A stretch of DNA of 64,000 nucleotides from Lachnospiraceae bacterium (GTDB lineage: Bacteria > Bacillota > Clostridia > Lachnospirales > Lachnospiraceae): NCBI GenBank assembly GCA_022793065.1, contig JAAWCE010000015.1:34515-98514 (forward strand), written 5' to 3'. Below the pieces are notes generated by a model. The model did not search any database. It was not told the origin of the DNA and saw nothing but the letters and a program-made list of their open reading frames with translations. Position numbers and translations under genes: made by a program. Of the stretch, positions 19,196-28,033 are shown in pieces; position 1 is the first letter of the stretch, and every line of letters starts with the position of its first letter.

Positions 19196-20470
19196 TCAAC
19201 ATTGTTCCAAAGCCTGCCGAAGATCCGCAATCAAGTCCTCCTGGTCCTCAATGCCGCAACTGATGCGAATCAGTTCCGCAGGTACGCCGGCTTCTATGAG
19301 CTGCTCATCCGTCATCTGACGGTGTGTACTGGATGCGGGATTCAGACAACAAGTACGGGCGTCCGCCACATGAGTCTCTATTGCGGCCAGCTTCAGATTC
19401 TTCATAAATATGTCCGCCGCCTCTCTGCCGCCTTTTAATCCGAAAGAAACCACACCGCAGCTACCGTTGGGAAGATATTTCTGTGCCAGTTCATAATATT
19501 TATCCCCAGGCAGACCACAATAATTGACATATTTCACTTTCGGATGCGCTGAAAGAAATTCCGCCACAGCCTGACCGTTTTCACAGTGGCGCTTCACGCG
19601 CACATGCAGACTTTCCAAGCCAAGATTCAGAATAAACGCATTCTGGGGACTCTGTATGGAGCCAAGGTCACGCATTAGCTGGGCGGTACATTTTGTAATA
19701 AAAGCGCCTTCTTTTCCAAATCTCTCCGCATATACAATACCATGATAACTCTCGTCAGGCGTACACAATCCGGGAAATTTATCCCCGTAAGCCATCCAAT
19801 CAAACGTTCCGCCGTCCACAATGGCGCCTCCCACAGCCGCCCCATGACCATCCATGTATTTCGTAGTGGAATGTGTTACAATGTCCGCTCCCCATTCAAA
19901 AGGCCGACAATTTATGGGGGTTGCAAACGTATTGTCAATGATGAGAGGGACGCCATGTGCATGAGCACACCTGGCAAACTTTTCAATGTCCAGAACCGTC
20001 AGCGCCGGATTTGAAATTGTCTCTCCAAAGACCGCCTTTGTATTCTCCTGAAACGCTCCGTTCAGTTCTTCCTCTGATGCGTCCGGGCTCACAAAAGTAA
20101 CGGATACGCCCATCTTCCTCATGGTTACGGAAATCAGATTAAAGGTGCCTCCGTAAATGGTGCTGGAAGCCACAATATGGTCACCACAATTACAGATATT
20201 AAACAGTGCATAAAAATTAGCCGCCTGACCACTGCTTGTAAGCATACCGGCCGTACCGCCTTCAAGCTGCGTAATCTTTGCAGCCACATGGTCATTGGTA
20301 GGATTTTGAAGTCTGGTATAAAAATATCCGCTTGCCTCCAGATCAAAAAGCTTTCCCATGTCCTCACTGGAATCATACTTAAATGTAGTACTTTGGACAA
20401 TGGGAATCTGGCGGGACTCCCCGTTTCCCGGCGTATAACCGCCCTGTACGCATACACTGTTGATCTTCAT
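19196..20470 (-). CDS. metY: O-acetylhomoserine sulfhydrylase (MetY-type)
   Basis: PLP enzyme that makes homocysteine (or cysteine) from O-acetylhomoserine and sulfide. The 424-aa length and the insert typical of the sulfhydrylase branch ([16 protein letters not shown]) separate it from cystathionine synthases. PLP-lysine motif [22 protein letters not shown] upstream. The ATG at 20468-20470 has CAGGAGG seven bases before it, and a TTGAAA-17-TATACT promoter lies at 20508-20536, leaving a leader of about 30 bases. That is too short for a SAM riboswitch. Confidence 0.93.
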   Translation of the reverse strand: MKINSVCVQGGYTPGNGESRQIPIVQSTTFKYDSSEDMGKLFDLEASGYFYTRLQNPTNDHVAAKITQLEGGTAGMLTSSGQAANFYALFNICNCGDHIVASSTIYGGTFNLISVTMRKMGVSVTFVSPDASEEELNGAFQENTKAVFGETISNPALTVLDIEKFARCAHAHGVPLIIDNTFATPINCRPFEWGADIVTHSTTKYMDGHGAAVGGAIVDGGTFDWMAYGDKFPGLCTPDESYHGIVYAERFGKEGAFITKCTAQLMRDLGSIQSPQNAFILNLGLESLHVRVKRHCENGQAVAEFLSAHPKVKYVNYCGLPGDKYYELAQKYLPNGSCGVVSFGLKGGREAADIFMKNLKLAAIETHVADARTCCLNPASSTHRQMTDEQLIEAGVPAELIRISCGIEDQEDLIADLRQALEQC

Positions 20471-20507
20471 AGTGATTTCCTCCTGATTGTTCATAAACTT
20501 ACCTTTT

Positions 20508-20536
20508 AGTATACACATGTGAATGGAAAATTTCAA
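20508..20536 (-). promoter_or_regulatory. promoter of metY
   Basis: Minus strand -35 TTGAAA (20531-20536), 17-base spacer, -10 TATACT (20508-20513), 38 bases upstream of the metY start codon. Confidence 0.65.
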
Positions 20537-20584
20537 CTATTTCGTTTTGGTTTTACCATTCCCACTTTTGTCATTGATATCCAA

Positions 20585-21556
20585 TTAATCCTGCGCAACA
20601 ACTTCTTTATAAAACTCCGTATAGTCAGTTCTGTTTTCTTTGGTAAACTGAATCGCCGCCCTGGGATGCTGGTTTAAAAGTCCTGTCATCATATACTGCA
20701 AATCATACCCCCACACCACACCATCCGCTTTTAGACGATTCATATACGTATCCACAAATTGAATGGCGGGATATACATTGTACTTAGGATTGCGCAAAAA
20801 TCCCAGCAAAAGTTCCATGGCACAGTTGCCCGCGCCTCTTCCCATGGAAGCGTAAGTGGCGTCCAGCCAATCCACCCCGTCCCCCACAGCTTCTATGGTA
20901 TTGGCAAATGCAAGCTGTTGGTTATTATGAGCATGGATACCTACTTTTTTATGATACTTTTCTGCAAACTCTAAAAAAGTGGCCGCCAGACGCGCAATTT
21001 GTTCCGGATACATAGATCCGAAACTGTCCACAATATAAAGTACGTCCACAGGCGTCTTTCCCAATATGTCAAGCGCTGCCTTCAGTTCTCCTTCCTGAAT
21101 ATGGGAAATTGCCATAATATTACAGCTTACCTCATATCCTTTTCTCACCGCATCCTCAATCATATCTACCGCACCGGGAATAGTATTCACATATGTGGCC
21201 ACTCTGATGAAATCAATTGGGCTGTCTGCACGATTGATAATATCCGCCTTGTGGCATCTGCCCACATCTGCCATCACCGCAATTTTCAGGTCCGTAGCAT
21301 TTTCCCCTACAATTTCCCGAATATGTTCATCCTTACAGAACTTCCACTTTCCGAACTTATCCTCGTCAAACATTTCCCTTGACGCTTTATATCCAAACTC
21401 CATGTAATCCACACCTGCACGGAGGTTCGCCAAATACAACGCCCTGACAAACTCATCCGTAAAGTAGAAATCATTCACAAGCCCACCATCCCGCAAAGTG
21501 GCATCTACCACCTTAACATCGGGACGATATGCAATTAAATTTGATATTTCTTTCAT
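20585..21556 (-). CDS. DRE-TIM aldolase-family protein (HMGL-like)
   Basis: A 323-aa TIM-barrel protein of the HMG-CoA lyase/4-hydroxy-2-oxovalerate aldolase superfamily: VVDATLRDGGLVNDF (DRE-type metal and catalytic motif), DSFGSMYPEQI and GIHAHNNQQLAFAN (the HxH metal ligands). It lacks the DmpG C-terminal communication domain and has no acylating aldehyde dehydrogenase partner, so classical meta-cleavage is unlikely. The substrate cannot be told from the sequence. The ATG at 21554-21556 has GAGGAG upstream; promoter at 21632-21660. Confidence 0.8.
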   Translation of the reverse strand: MKEISNLIAYRPDVKVVDATLRDGGLVNDFYFTDEFVRALYLANLRAGVDYMEFGYKASREMFDEDKFGKWKFCKDEHIREIVGENATDLKIAVMADVGRCHKADIINRADSPIDFIRVATYVNTIPGAVDMIEDAVRKGYEVSCNIMAISHIQEGELKAALDILGKTPVDVLYIVDSFGSMYPEQIARLAATFLEFAEKYHKKVGIHAHNNQQLAFANTIEAVGDGVDWLDATYASMGRGAGNCAMELLLGFLRNPKYNVYPAIQFVDTYMNRLKADGVVWGYDLQYMMTGLLNQHPRAAIQFTKENRTDYTEFYKEVVAQD

Positions 21557-21631
21557 AGTACCGCTCCTCTTCACTTTCTAAGCTTTTCCATCAGCCAATC
21601 CATAAATGTCTCTCATATTGCGCCACCCTGG

Positions 21632-21660
21632 ATTTTAGCAGTTTAAAGCAGCAAAGTCAA
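21632..21660 (-). promoter_or_regulatory. promoter of the aldolase-family gene
   Basis: Minus strand -35 TTGACT (21655-21660), 17-base spacer, -10 TAAAAT (21632-21637), 76 bases before the start codon. It lies downstream of the palindromic element at 21709-21844, so that element is not part of this gene's leader. Confidence 0.65.
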
Positions 21661-21708
21661 GATTTTTCCTGCCTGCCCTGTTCATTTCTCTCAATCCGCA
21701 AATACCTT

Positions 21709-21844
21709 TCTCACGCTACTCGCCATGATTCCGCTCTGCGGAATCTCAAATCAATGAGGAGAACGCCGTATTTCAGGCATTCTCCTGCGTGAGACTTAGA
21801 ACTTCTTCGCAAAACAGCCTTTGCTGTGAGCGATTAGAAGTTCT
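21709..21844. repeat. palindrome-rich intergenic element (three-way junction plus hairpin)
   Basis: An outer stem TCTCACGC/GCGTGAGA (21709-21716 with 21787-21794) encloses two hairpins: GATTCCGC-TCT-GCGGAATC (21727-21745) and GGAGAAcGCC/GGCaTTCTCC (21758-21785). Directly after it comes a nested hairpin, AGAACTTCT/AGAAGTTCT with inner TCGC/GCGA and ACAGC/GCTGT (21798-21844). It lies right after the stop of the 81-aa gene and before the aldolase promoter. No T tract follows. It could be a transcription end, a small structured RNA or a dispersed palindromic repeat. Confidence 0.6.
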
Positions 21845-21851
21845 TCTCACA

Positions 21852-22097
21852 CTACTCCTGCATCCAGCTTCTAATGGGATTCACTTTCCTGGCTTCTCCA
21901 AGAATTTCTTCCCTATTTACTCTAAGAAAATTTTCCAGTTTTCTGATTTCTTCATCGGCAAACCCTTGTGATTTATCAATCATTCCCTCCGGCAATATAC
22001 CTTCCGCATAATCCTCCCCGCGCAAAAAAGAAATTCTCACAATACGTTTCTTATCCTTTACCACATAGCCTGACACCAACATTTTAACTTCATCCAT
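21852..22097 (-). CDS. small hypothetical protein
   Basis: An 81-aa soluble, charged protein (MDEVKMLVSGYVVKDKKRIV, then DEEIRKLENFLRVNREEIL). No domain is recognised. Start supported by GGAGGAAAGGCTAT ATG. It stands alone between the DUF1905 gene and a palindromic element that begins almost at its stop codon. A short beta-rich front half (ISFLRGEDYAEGILP) could bind a ligand or protein, but function is unknown. Confidence 0.6.
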   Translation of the reverse strand: MDEVKMLVSGYVVKDKKRIVRISFLRGEDYAEGILPEGMIDKSQGFADEEIRKLENFLRVNREEILGEARKVNPIRSWMQE

Positions 22098-22214
22098 ATA
22101 GCCTTTCCTCCATATCTCCCTTTTCCAAAAAAGAAACTCTCCATCAAACCTTCTGTCTATCTTCTGTCAGAAGACGCTGGTTCCCTTCCTTAAAAGCGCT
22201 GCACTTTTGCTTCT

Positions 22215-22508
22215 TCAAAGCGGCCGAATTATTACATGAACCCAATCCCCCGGCTGTTTTCCTATTTTTGCGCGAATATCTTTTCTTATGCCTATGATGT
22301 AGCAAATGGTGCCGTCTTCATTTTTCACACCCATATTTACAATACTTCCTTCATACACCACATCATCAAAAACTGCTTGTACCTTTAGCCTGCCTTTGCC
22401 AAATTCCTTCCGAATATCAAAGGGAACTTTGATATAAGCGCCGTCAATATCCGGAACTTTTTCAATGATTGCGTCGTACTCATATTGTTTCAATGTCAAT
22501 TCCTCCAT
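22215..22508 (-). CDS. DUF1905 domain protein
   Basis: A 97-aa beta-barrel protein of the DUF1905 family: IIEKVPDIDGAYIKVPFDIR, FGKGRLKVQAVFDDVVYEGS and IGIRKDIRAKIGKQPGD, the usual closing pattern. The biochemical role of the family is not known. It is 21 bases downstream of the GNAT gene at 22530-23018 and same-strand, so the two are probably one operon. Confidence 0.82.
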   Translation of the reverse strand: MEELTLKQYEYDAIIEKVPDIDGAYIKVPFDIRKEFGKGRLKVQAVFDDVVYEGSIVNMGVKNEDGTICYIIGIRKDIRAKIGKQPGDWVHVIIRPL

Positions 22509-22529
22509 CCAATTTTTTTGTGCAGCAGT

Positions 22530-23018
22530 TTACTGTTTCCAGGTCTCATATTCGTATAAAGCCATCGAACGTCCATTATCATAGTCAATAATATCTACAA
22601 TTTTAAATCCCATTTCCAGGTAAATTTTTCTCACTTTCTTTTCATCAAGGGCTGTGTCAAGACGAATATATGGTATTTTATTCTCTCTGCATTGTCTTGC
22701 AATTTCCTCCACAATCTTCCGCGCCGCATTTCGATGAGAAAATTCTCTGCACACACAGAGTTTATGAAGGTAAACGGCTTCGGCCTTTGGCGCCTTCGGC
22801 CAATATTCCATATCCTGCTTTTGCAAAATAAATGCCCCCACATTCTCGCCATCCCATACGGCCACGCCAAAGTCCTCTTCCAGCACATCGCCTGTGAGCA
22901 ATTTTTCTTTCGTCAGCCACTCTTTGGGCCATATACGAAGTCCCTTCTCCGCCCCCCATTCCGATACTTTTTGCATAATTGCAATTGCCTCATCCACCCT
23001 GCCAAAATAAATTTCCAC
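22530..23018 (-). CDS. GNAT-family N-acetyltransferase
   Basis: A 162-aa acetyltransferase fold: VYLHKLCVCREFSHRNAARK holds the acetyl-CoA binding segment (a variant of the Q/RxxGxG/A loop) and YLEMGFKIVDIIDY the closing strand. The substrate is not predictable. Transcribed divergently from the ankyrin gene with a 283-base gap. Confidence 0.8.
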   Translation of the reverse strand: MEIYFGRVDEAIAIMQKVSEWGAEKGLRIWPKEWLTKEKLLTGDVLEEDFGVAVWDGENVGAFILQKQDMEYWPKAPKAEAVYLHKLCVCREFSHRNAARKIVEEIARQCRENKIPYIRLDTALDEKKVRKIYLEMGFKIVDIIDYDNGRSMALYEYETWKQ

Positions 23019-23301
23019 TAACTTATCCTCCGTCCAACCGCTTATGGCCTCTGAACTCTTTCAACTCCGCCAAAATGCTTACCCAAAATACTTTATTAAG
23101 TTTTCATAAATTCATCTTTTGCCAACGTTTCCATGCTATAATACTTTTATTGTAGTTGACACAATGCTTTTGCGTGCCAACATTGTATCATATTTTCATA
23201 GCATATACAACATTTACAATATAATACATATCCGACCTTACAAAATGTTATTGGTCACATATATACTGTTTTAACTAATATAAATCGCAAAGGAGAAACT
23301 T

Positions 23302-25362
23302 ATGGATGTAAAAGAATTGACAGCCTTGCTGGTTAATTCCAGCGAAAATAATCGGTGCAAATTTATCCCCTGGTGGGAAGATGATTTTGAGAACTGCATG
23401 TACCGCTATGACCTGCTGAAAAAAGAAGAAATTCAAAACGTTGAGGATTGTATCGCCGCATGTGATATTGACACATTGCTTTCTCCTGTGGGACGATATG
23501 ACTTTACCATTTTTCATCTTCTTATATGGCTTAACTTTTATCATGCAGCAGAACAATTACTGGGCAACCAGGAATTTGCAGAAAAAGGAACAAATCTCGC
23601 CAATAAAAACGGCATTACGCCTCTCCTTCTGGCATGCTGCCGTGGAAATCTGGCAATGGTACAACTGCTATTGGACCATGATGCCAATCCGACTCTTTCC
23701 GACGCCGACGGGAGAACTGTTTATCATTATCTTGCCCATCCCAGAATCGACGGCCTTCAAAACGGTTACCAATGCCTGAGAAGCAGCCTCTCCCAGAGAA
23801 AACTCATTGCCCGTCTGTTTACAAACGACATTAACCAAAAAGATGCGGAAGGAAAAACGCCCCTGGAAGTATTAATATATCATGAGAACCAAAACTGTTC
23901 CTGGGCATTGACAGAAGTTTTTCTTGAAAAAGGGGCTGGAACAGACGCCATAGATGAAAACGGCAACACCCTATTACTGACAGCCATCAAGAATCGCCAC
24001 ATCACAGCCGCCCTAAGGCTGATGGAAAACTGCCCTTCTATGGTAAATACGGCAAATAATGATGGTCAGACCCCCTTACAACTTGCCAAAGAATCCTACC
24101 AGGATGAGCTCTGTATGGCTCTGAAAGACCATGGCGCCGCACAGGACTATGACATTCCACGGATGGATATGAACAACTTTAGCCGCATTACCAGCAATGC
24201 TTTCGCCCGTTTTTCAGAGGATGAAAAAGATCCTATGGGTATGGCTTTGTATCTTGCACAGAAATTATTGAAACAGCTAGATCCGGACGACGACGATGAC
24301 ATGGTATATATTCTGAATATCATGCAGAACGCCCTTTTCCAGGATAACGATTGCCAATTACTTGATATGTGTCAAAAAGCCGGTTTTGACTTTACCGCAC
24401 CTATCCATTCCGGCGGCAGAATTACCTGCCTGCGGGATAAATGCCTGGGCATTGGATATGGGGTAAGAGTAATTAAAAAATTTATGGAACTGGGTGTTGA
24501 CATGAACGAAGCGGTGATTCAGGGAAAAACCCCGGCAAATATTGTTGCCTTCCAGCAAAAACCCTCAGGCTTTTTCAAACAAAACGAATCCTATTTTGAA
24601 AAGGCTGCACAATTCTTTTCCAAAGAATCCATGGAACAGCTCGATAATACCGGAACCAGCGCTCTGCACAGCGCCGCCAGATTCGGACATGCTGATATGC
24701 TTAAGGTCATGATAGAAAAAGGTGTGGACGTAAACCTGACAGAGGATGAACCTGCTGAATCAGGCAATACACCGCTTCACACCGCCAGCATTTACGGAAC
24801 TGCAGAAGTAACCCGACTTCTAATCGCTTCCGGCGCAGACGATTCTTTGCAGAATATCAATGGTGAGACGCCGGCACATCTGGCTGTTATGAAAAAGAAA
24901 TTTGGCGGAGAATTGGAATCACGCCAGAGAATGAATGTACTAAAAGAACTGAAAACCCTTGATATGGCGCGAAATGACGGGCAGACGCCGCTGATGCTGC
25001 TGCAATCTCTTGATATCAACACAAACCTGGAGCTGCTCCCCATCTTTTTAGATCATAACGCGGATGTAAACCATACGGATAACAATGGAAATACTGCGCT
25101 GATTCTTCACACGCAAAACCGTTGCTTCAAAGACATTGTAAAAGAACTTGTTCGTTCAGGAGCTAATGTAAACGCCGCGGATAACAAGGGAAATACCGCC
25201 CTTCACTATGCTTTACGGTACGGAAATCAGGATGTGGCACGTTTCCTTGTAAAAAAAGGCGCCAATTACAACTGCGCCAACAATCAGGGGGTCACTCCTG
25301 TACAATTGGCTGTGGAACATGGTTATGATACGGTTTTGGAGGTCATGACCGATATACAGTAA
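23302..25362 (+). CDS. large ankyrin-repeat protein
   Basis: A 686-aa protein made mainly of ankyrin repeats in two blocks: about 75-285 (NGITPLLLACCRGNLAMVQL, DGRTVYHYLA, NGNTLLLTAIKNRH) and about 450-680 (GTSALHSAARFGHADMLKVM, GNTPLHTASIYGTAEVTRLL, GNTALHYALRYGNQDVARFL). A linker with an acidic run (DPDDDDD, about 330) joins them. There is no signal peptide or membrane segment, so it is predicted cytoplasmic; ankyrin stacks mediate protein binding. Start supported by AAAGGAGAAACTT ATG. It is the only plus-strand gene for many kilobases and ends at a strong hairpin. The partner is unknown. Confidence 0.85.
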   Translation: MDVKELTALLVNSSENNRCKFIPWWEDDFENCMYRYDLLKKEEIQNVEDCIAACDIDTLLSPVGRYDFTIFHLLIWLNFYHAAEQLLGNQEFAEKGTNLANKNGITPLLLACCRGNLAMVQLLLDHDANPTLSDADGRTVYHYLAHPRIDGLQNGYQCLRSSLSQRKLIARLFTNDINQKDAEGKTPLEVLIYHENQNCSWALTEVFLEKGAGTDAIDENGNTLLLTAIKNRHITAALRLMENCPSMVNTANNDGQTPLQLAKESYQDELCMALKDHGAAQDYDIPRMDMNNFSRITSNAFARFSEDEKDPMGMALYLAQKLLKQLDPDDDDDMVYILNIMQNALFQDNDCQLLDMCQKAGFDFTAPIHSGGRITCLRDKCLGIGYGVRVIKKFMELGVDMNEAVIQGKTPANIVAFQQKPSGFFKQNESYFEKAAQFFSKESMEQLDNTGTSALHSAARFGHADMLKVMIEKGVDVNLTEDEPAESGNTPLHTASIYGTAEVTRLLIASGADDSLQNINGETPAHLAVMKKKFGGELESRQRMNVLKELKTLDMARNDGQTPLMLLQSLDINTNLELLPIFLDHNADVNHTDNNGNTALILHTQNRCFKDIVKELVRSGANVNAADNKGNTALHYALRYGNQDVARFLVKKGANYNCANNQGVTPVQLAVEHGYDTVLEVMTDIQ

Positions 25363-25387
25363 CAGAATACAAAACTTTGATTTAAAA

Positions 25388-25424
25388 GTGGAGAAAGTGA
25401 AAATATACCTTTCACTTTCTCCAC
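25388..25424. terminator. strong hairpin between convergent ankyrin and chemoreceptor genes
   Basis: A perfect 15-bp stem (25388-25402 and 25410-25424) with a 7-nt loop. On the minus strand it is followed by TTTTAAATC, so it best fits termination of the chemoreceptor gene, but it can also block read-through from the ankyrin gene. Confidence 0.8.
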
Positions 25425-25477
25425 GCACGAAAAAAACACCACAGATTATACTTTTATAACCTTAGCACTTACGAACT

Positions 25478-26944
25478 TTAGCCACGATTATTTAACACGT
25501 CTGCAAGCTGTTCCATACCGCCCTGTACCCTTCCCATAGACTTAAGAATCTCTTCCACTCCCGCCGCCTGTTGCTCTGTGGCAGCGCTGATTTCTGCTGT
25601 GGTCAGCACGGAATTTTGAGAAATATCTTCCACTTGCTCCATTGCCTCCAGCAAATGTTCTTTAATTTCCACAATATTTTCCAGTTCACGTTTCATCATA
25701 TTAGTAACCGAAATCACTTCCTCCGAGGAATGAAGTATATTTTCAAATATCTTTACCGTATCGTTCAATTTTTCATTTGATTCTTTCACAATGACATTGT
25801 TGTTATCAATGACACCGTTTACATCATTCACAGTGGCAATGACATCTTTTAAAATCGTATCAATTTTCTGCGTTGCCAAAGCAGATTCCCCAGACAGCTT
25901 ATTAATCTCATCTGCCACAACAGCAAACCCTTTTCCCGCGTCCCCTGCCCTGGCCGCTTCAATGGCAGCATTCAGCGCAAGAAGATTGGTCTGTTGGGCA
26001 ATCTGGCTGATACTTTCAATGATTTCACCAATGGAATTTGATTTATACACCAAAGATGCCACACCTTCTGAGGCCACTCTGGTAGATGCAATATTCTCAC
26101 CGAATTTTTGTGACAATACCTCTATGGCATGAATTCCCTCATCATTTTTCCCTTTTAAGCGTTTCATTGTTTCTACGGTCTGCACCACCTGCTTTTCAGA
26201 ACTTTCTATCTTCTGATTCAAATCGCCAAAGATGTCCAAACTCCCCTTTACCTGCTGTATCTGTCTGTCCGCACTGTCAGCAATTTGACTGGTGGAAGCG
26301 GCAATCTCCGTTGTGCTTGCTTCAAAATTATGTAAAGAATCGTATATTTTTCCGGAAGATTCTTCCAATCCTTCAAAAGCTTTGCGTACATTTCCCAACA
26401 AATCTTCCATTTCATGTTCTTTCTTCTCCACCACTCCAAAAAGCGCCGTGGCTCTCTGAATAATAAACACCGCCACAATTGCTGCCAAAATATATACCAT
26501 CCATACAAAAATCCAAATGGAAAAACTGTACATTGCCAAATAAGCGTCACGGAACACAATCAGCCCAATCACATTGGGCAATATGGTTACTACCGTACAC
26601 ACTCCTATTAAGGAAAGATCATAATAGGGAACCGCCAGGAAAAGTATAAGAAAGTATGCTTCTGCCATCGCCCCAAAAGACGCTGGATTGCCGCATACAA
26701 TTGTCACCACACCACAAATTGGAAGAATGGAAATATACAAATATTTTGCATATCTCCCTAAGAATTTTTCAAATAATTTCACACAAACATCCGCAAGCAC
26801 CATTGTCAGCACAATACAATCTTTTGATGTTCCCTTGTTAAACAAAAGTACATACCCCATTGCCACACAAGGAATCACCGCCAAAAAAAGGAACATCACC
26901 AAATTCATTCTTTTCTCTTCGTTTTTTAAGATTTCTAACTCCAT
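25478..26944 (-). CDS. methyl-accepting chemotaxis protein
   Basis: A 488-aa chemoreceptor. The N-terminal ~160 residues hold about six membrane helices with almost no periplasmic-type loop. There is no clear HAMP domain, and the cytoplasmic coiled-coil signalling domain contains the hairpin signature [20 protein letters not shown]. The ligand is therefore probably sensed within or at the membrane. The ATG at 26942-26944 has GGGGGAAG upstream; an ATG 12 codons earlier is also possible. No other chemotaxis or flagellar gene is in the window, so it is an orphan receptor. Confidence 0.88.
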   Translation of the reverse strand: MELEILKNEEKRMNLVMFLFLAVIPCVAMGYVLLFNKGTSKDCIVLTMVLADVCVKLFEKFLGRYAKYLYISILPICGVVTIVCGNPASFGAMAEAYFLILFLAVPYYDLSLIGVCTVVTILPNVIGLIVFRDAYLAMYSFSIWIFVWMVYILAAIVAVFIIQRATALFGVVEKKEHEMEDLLGNVRKAFEGLEESSGKIYDSLHNFEASTTEIAASTSQIADSADRQIQQVKGSLDIFGDLNQKIESSEKQVVQTVETMKRLKGKNDEGIHAIEVLSQKFGENIASTRVASEGVASLVYKSNSIGEIIESISQIAQQTNLLALNAAIEAARAGDAGKGFAVVADEINKLSGESALATQKIDTILKDVIATVNDVNGVIDNNNVIVKESNEKLNDTVKIFENILHSSEEVISVTNMMKRELENIVEIKEHLLEAMEQVEDISQNSVLTTAEISAATEQQAAGVEEILKSMGRVQGGMEQLADVLNNRG

Positions 26945-27062
26945 TGAATCTTCCCCCTGTCTCTGTGATATCTTCTTCATTCATATGTTCTTCCGTTCTT
27001 CCGCCGAAGCGGGATAAGCAATCAACGAAGCGCTTTCCTTCCTATTTCATTTACTTATCCCC

Positions 27063-27932
27063 TCAAACGGTTATCTTTCTACAACATGCAAGTGCAAGGG
27101 CACCTGGCCCAATATGGCAGGATACACTTAAAGAAAGGGCACCTATATGAATATCATAACCGGGAAATTGCTGCAAAACCTCCTCTTTATACTGTTGCGC
27201 CGCCTCAAGATTGGCAGTATGGGCAATCTGAAGCCATATATGCTTATCTTCTGTCATTCCCCCAAAGCGCGTTTCAATATCATTTTTGATGGCGTTGAGC
27301 ATAATACTCTTCCCCTGGTTGGTGGTTCTGGCCTTTGCAAAGGCATCCAGCTTATCTCCCTGTATCTGCAGCACAGGTTTCAATCGAAGCATCGTGCCAA
27401 TGGCCGCAGCCGCGGGAGTTATTCTCCCTCCCTTTTTCAAATAATACAATGTATCCAGCATAATATAAATACTGCTGTTAAACTTATCCTCTTCCAAAAA
27501 TTGCTTGATTTCCTTCCCATTCTTCCCGCCGGATGCCAGAAGTTTCGCATCAAGACAGGACTGACGCTGGGTTACGGATATCCGTTGATTGTTTACCACA
27601 TGCACCTTGCCGTCATAATCTTCTGCCAGCATGATCGCACTCTGGCAAGAACCGGACAATCCGCTGCTCATAGGAATATGGACAATTTCATCATACTCTT
27701 TTAACAGTTTGTCCCACAACTCCATCACCGATTCCGGTGAAGGCTGACTGGTGGCAATATTAGCGCCGGAGGCCAGCTTCTCATAAAATTGCTCCTGTGT
27801 CAGATTAATGTCCTCATAAAAAGTTTCCTCCTGAATCATAAATGGCATTGGCAATACAAATACGCCTAACTGCTTCCCTTCCTCCTGTGTAATACCACTG
27901 TTACTGTCTGTTACAATCGCAACCTTTGACAT
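27063..27932 (-). CDS. DegV family fatty-acid-binding protein
   Basis: A 289-aa DegV/FakB-type protein that binds a fatty acid and presents it to FakA for phosphorylation. Motifs: VAIVTDSNSGITQEE, TSQPSPESVMELWD and PMSSGLSGSCQSA. The ATG at 27930-27932 has AAGAGGATGATT upstream; the frame is open to 27992. The FakA-like kinase gene lies only 2.2 kb away on the same strand with recG between, which supports a shared function. Confidence 0.87.
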   Translation of the reverse strand: MSKVAIVTDSNSGITQEEGKQLGVFVLPMPFMIQEETFYEDINLTQEQFYEKLASGANIATSQPSPESVMELWDKLLKEYDEIVHIPMSSGLSGSCQSAIMLAEDYDGKVHVVNNQRISVTQRQSCLDAKLLASGGKNGKEIKQFLEEDKFNSSIYIMLDTLYYLKKGGRITPAAAAIGTMLRLKPVLQIQGDKLDAFAKARTTNQGKSIMLNAIKNDIETRFGGMTEDKHIWLQIAHTANLEAAQQYKEEVLQQFPGYDIHIGALSLSVSCHIGPGALALACCRKITV

Positions 27933-28033
27933 AATCATCCTCTTTTCCATATGCGGACGTCCATCCTTTGGTCTGTCCGTATACCCTTTCATTTAAAGTG
28001 TCAATATCCCATATGCTTTAGCGCGCCTTTTTC

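Noticed and set aside
20470..20584. A SAM or T-box riboswitch upstream of metY
   Set aside because: The promoter at 20508-20536 leaves a leader of about 30 bases, too short for either.
27008..27060. Inverted GGGATAAG/CTTATCCC between degV and the chemoreceptor gene
   Set aside because: Only 8 bp with a ~35-nt loop and no T tract; not enough to call a terminator or operator.
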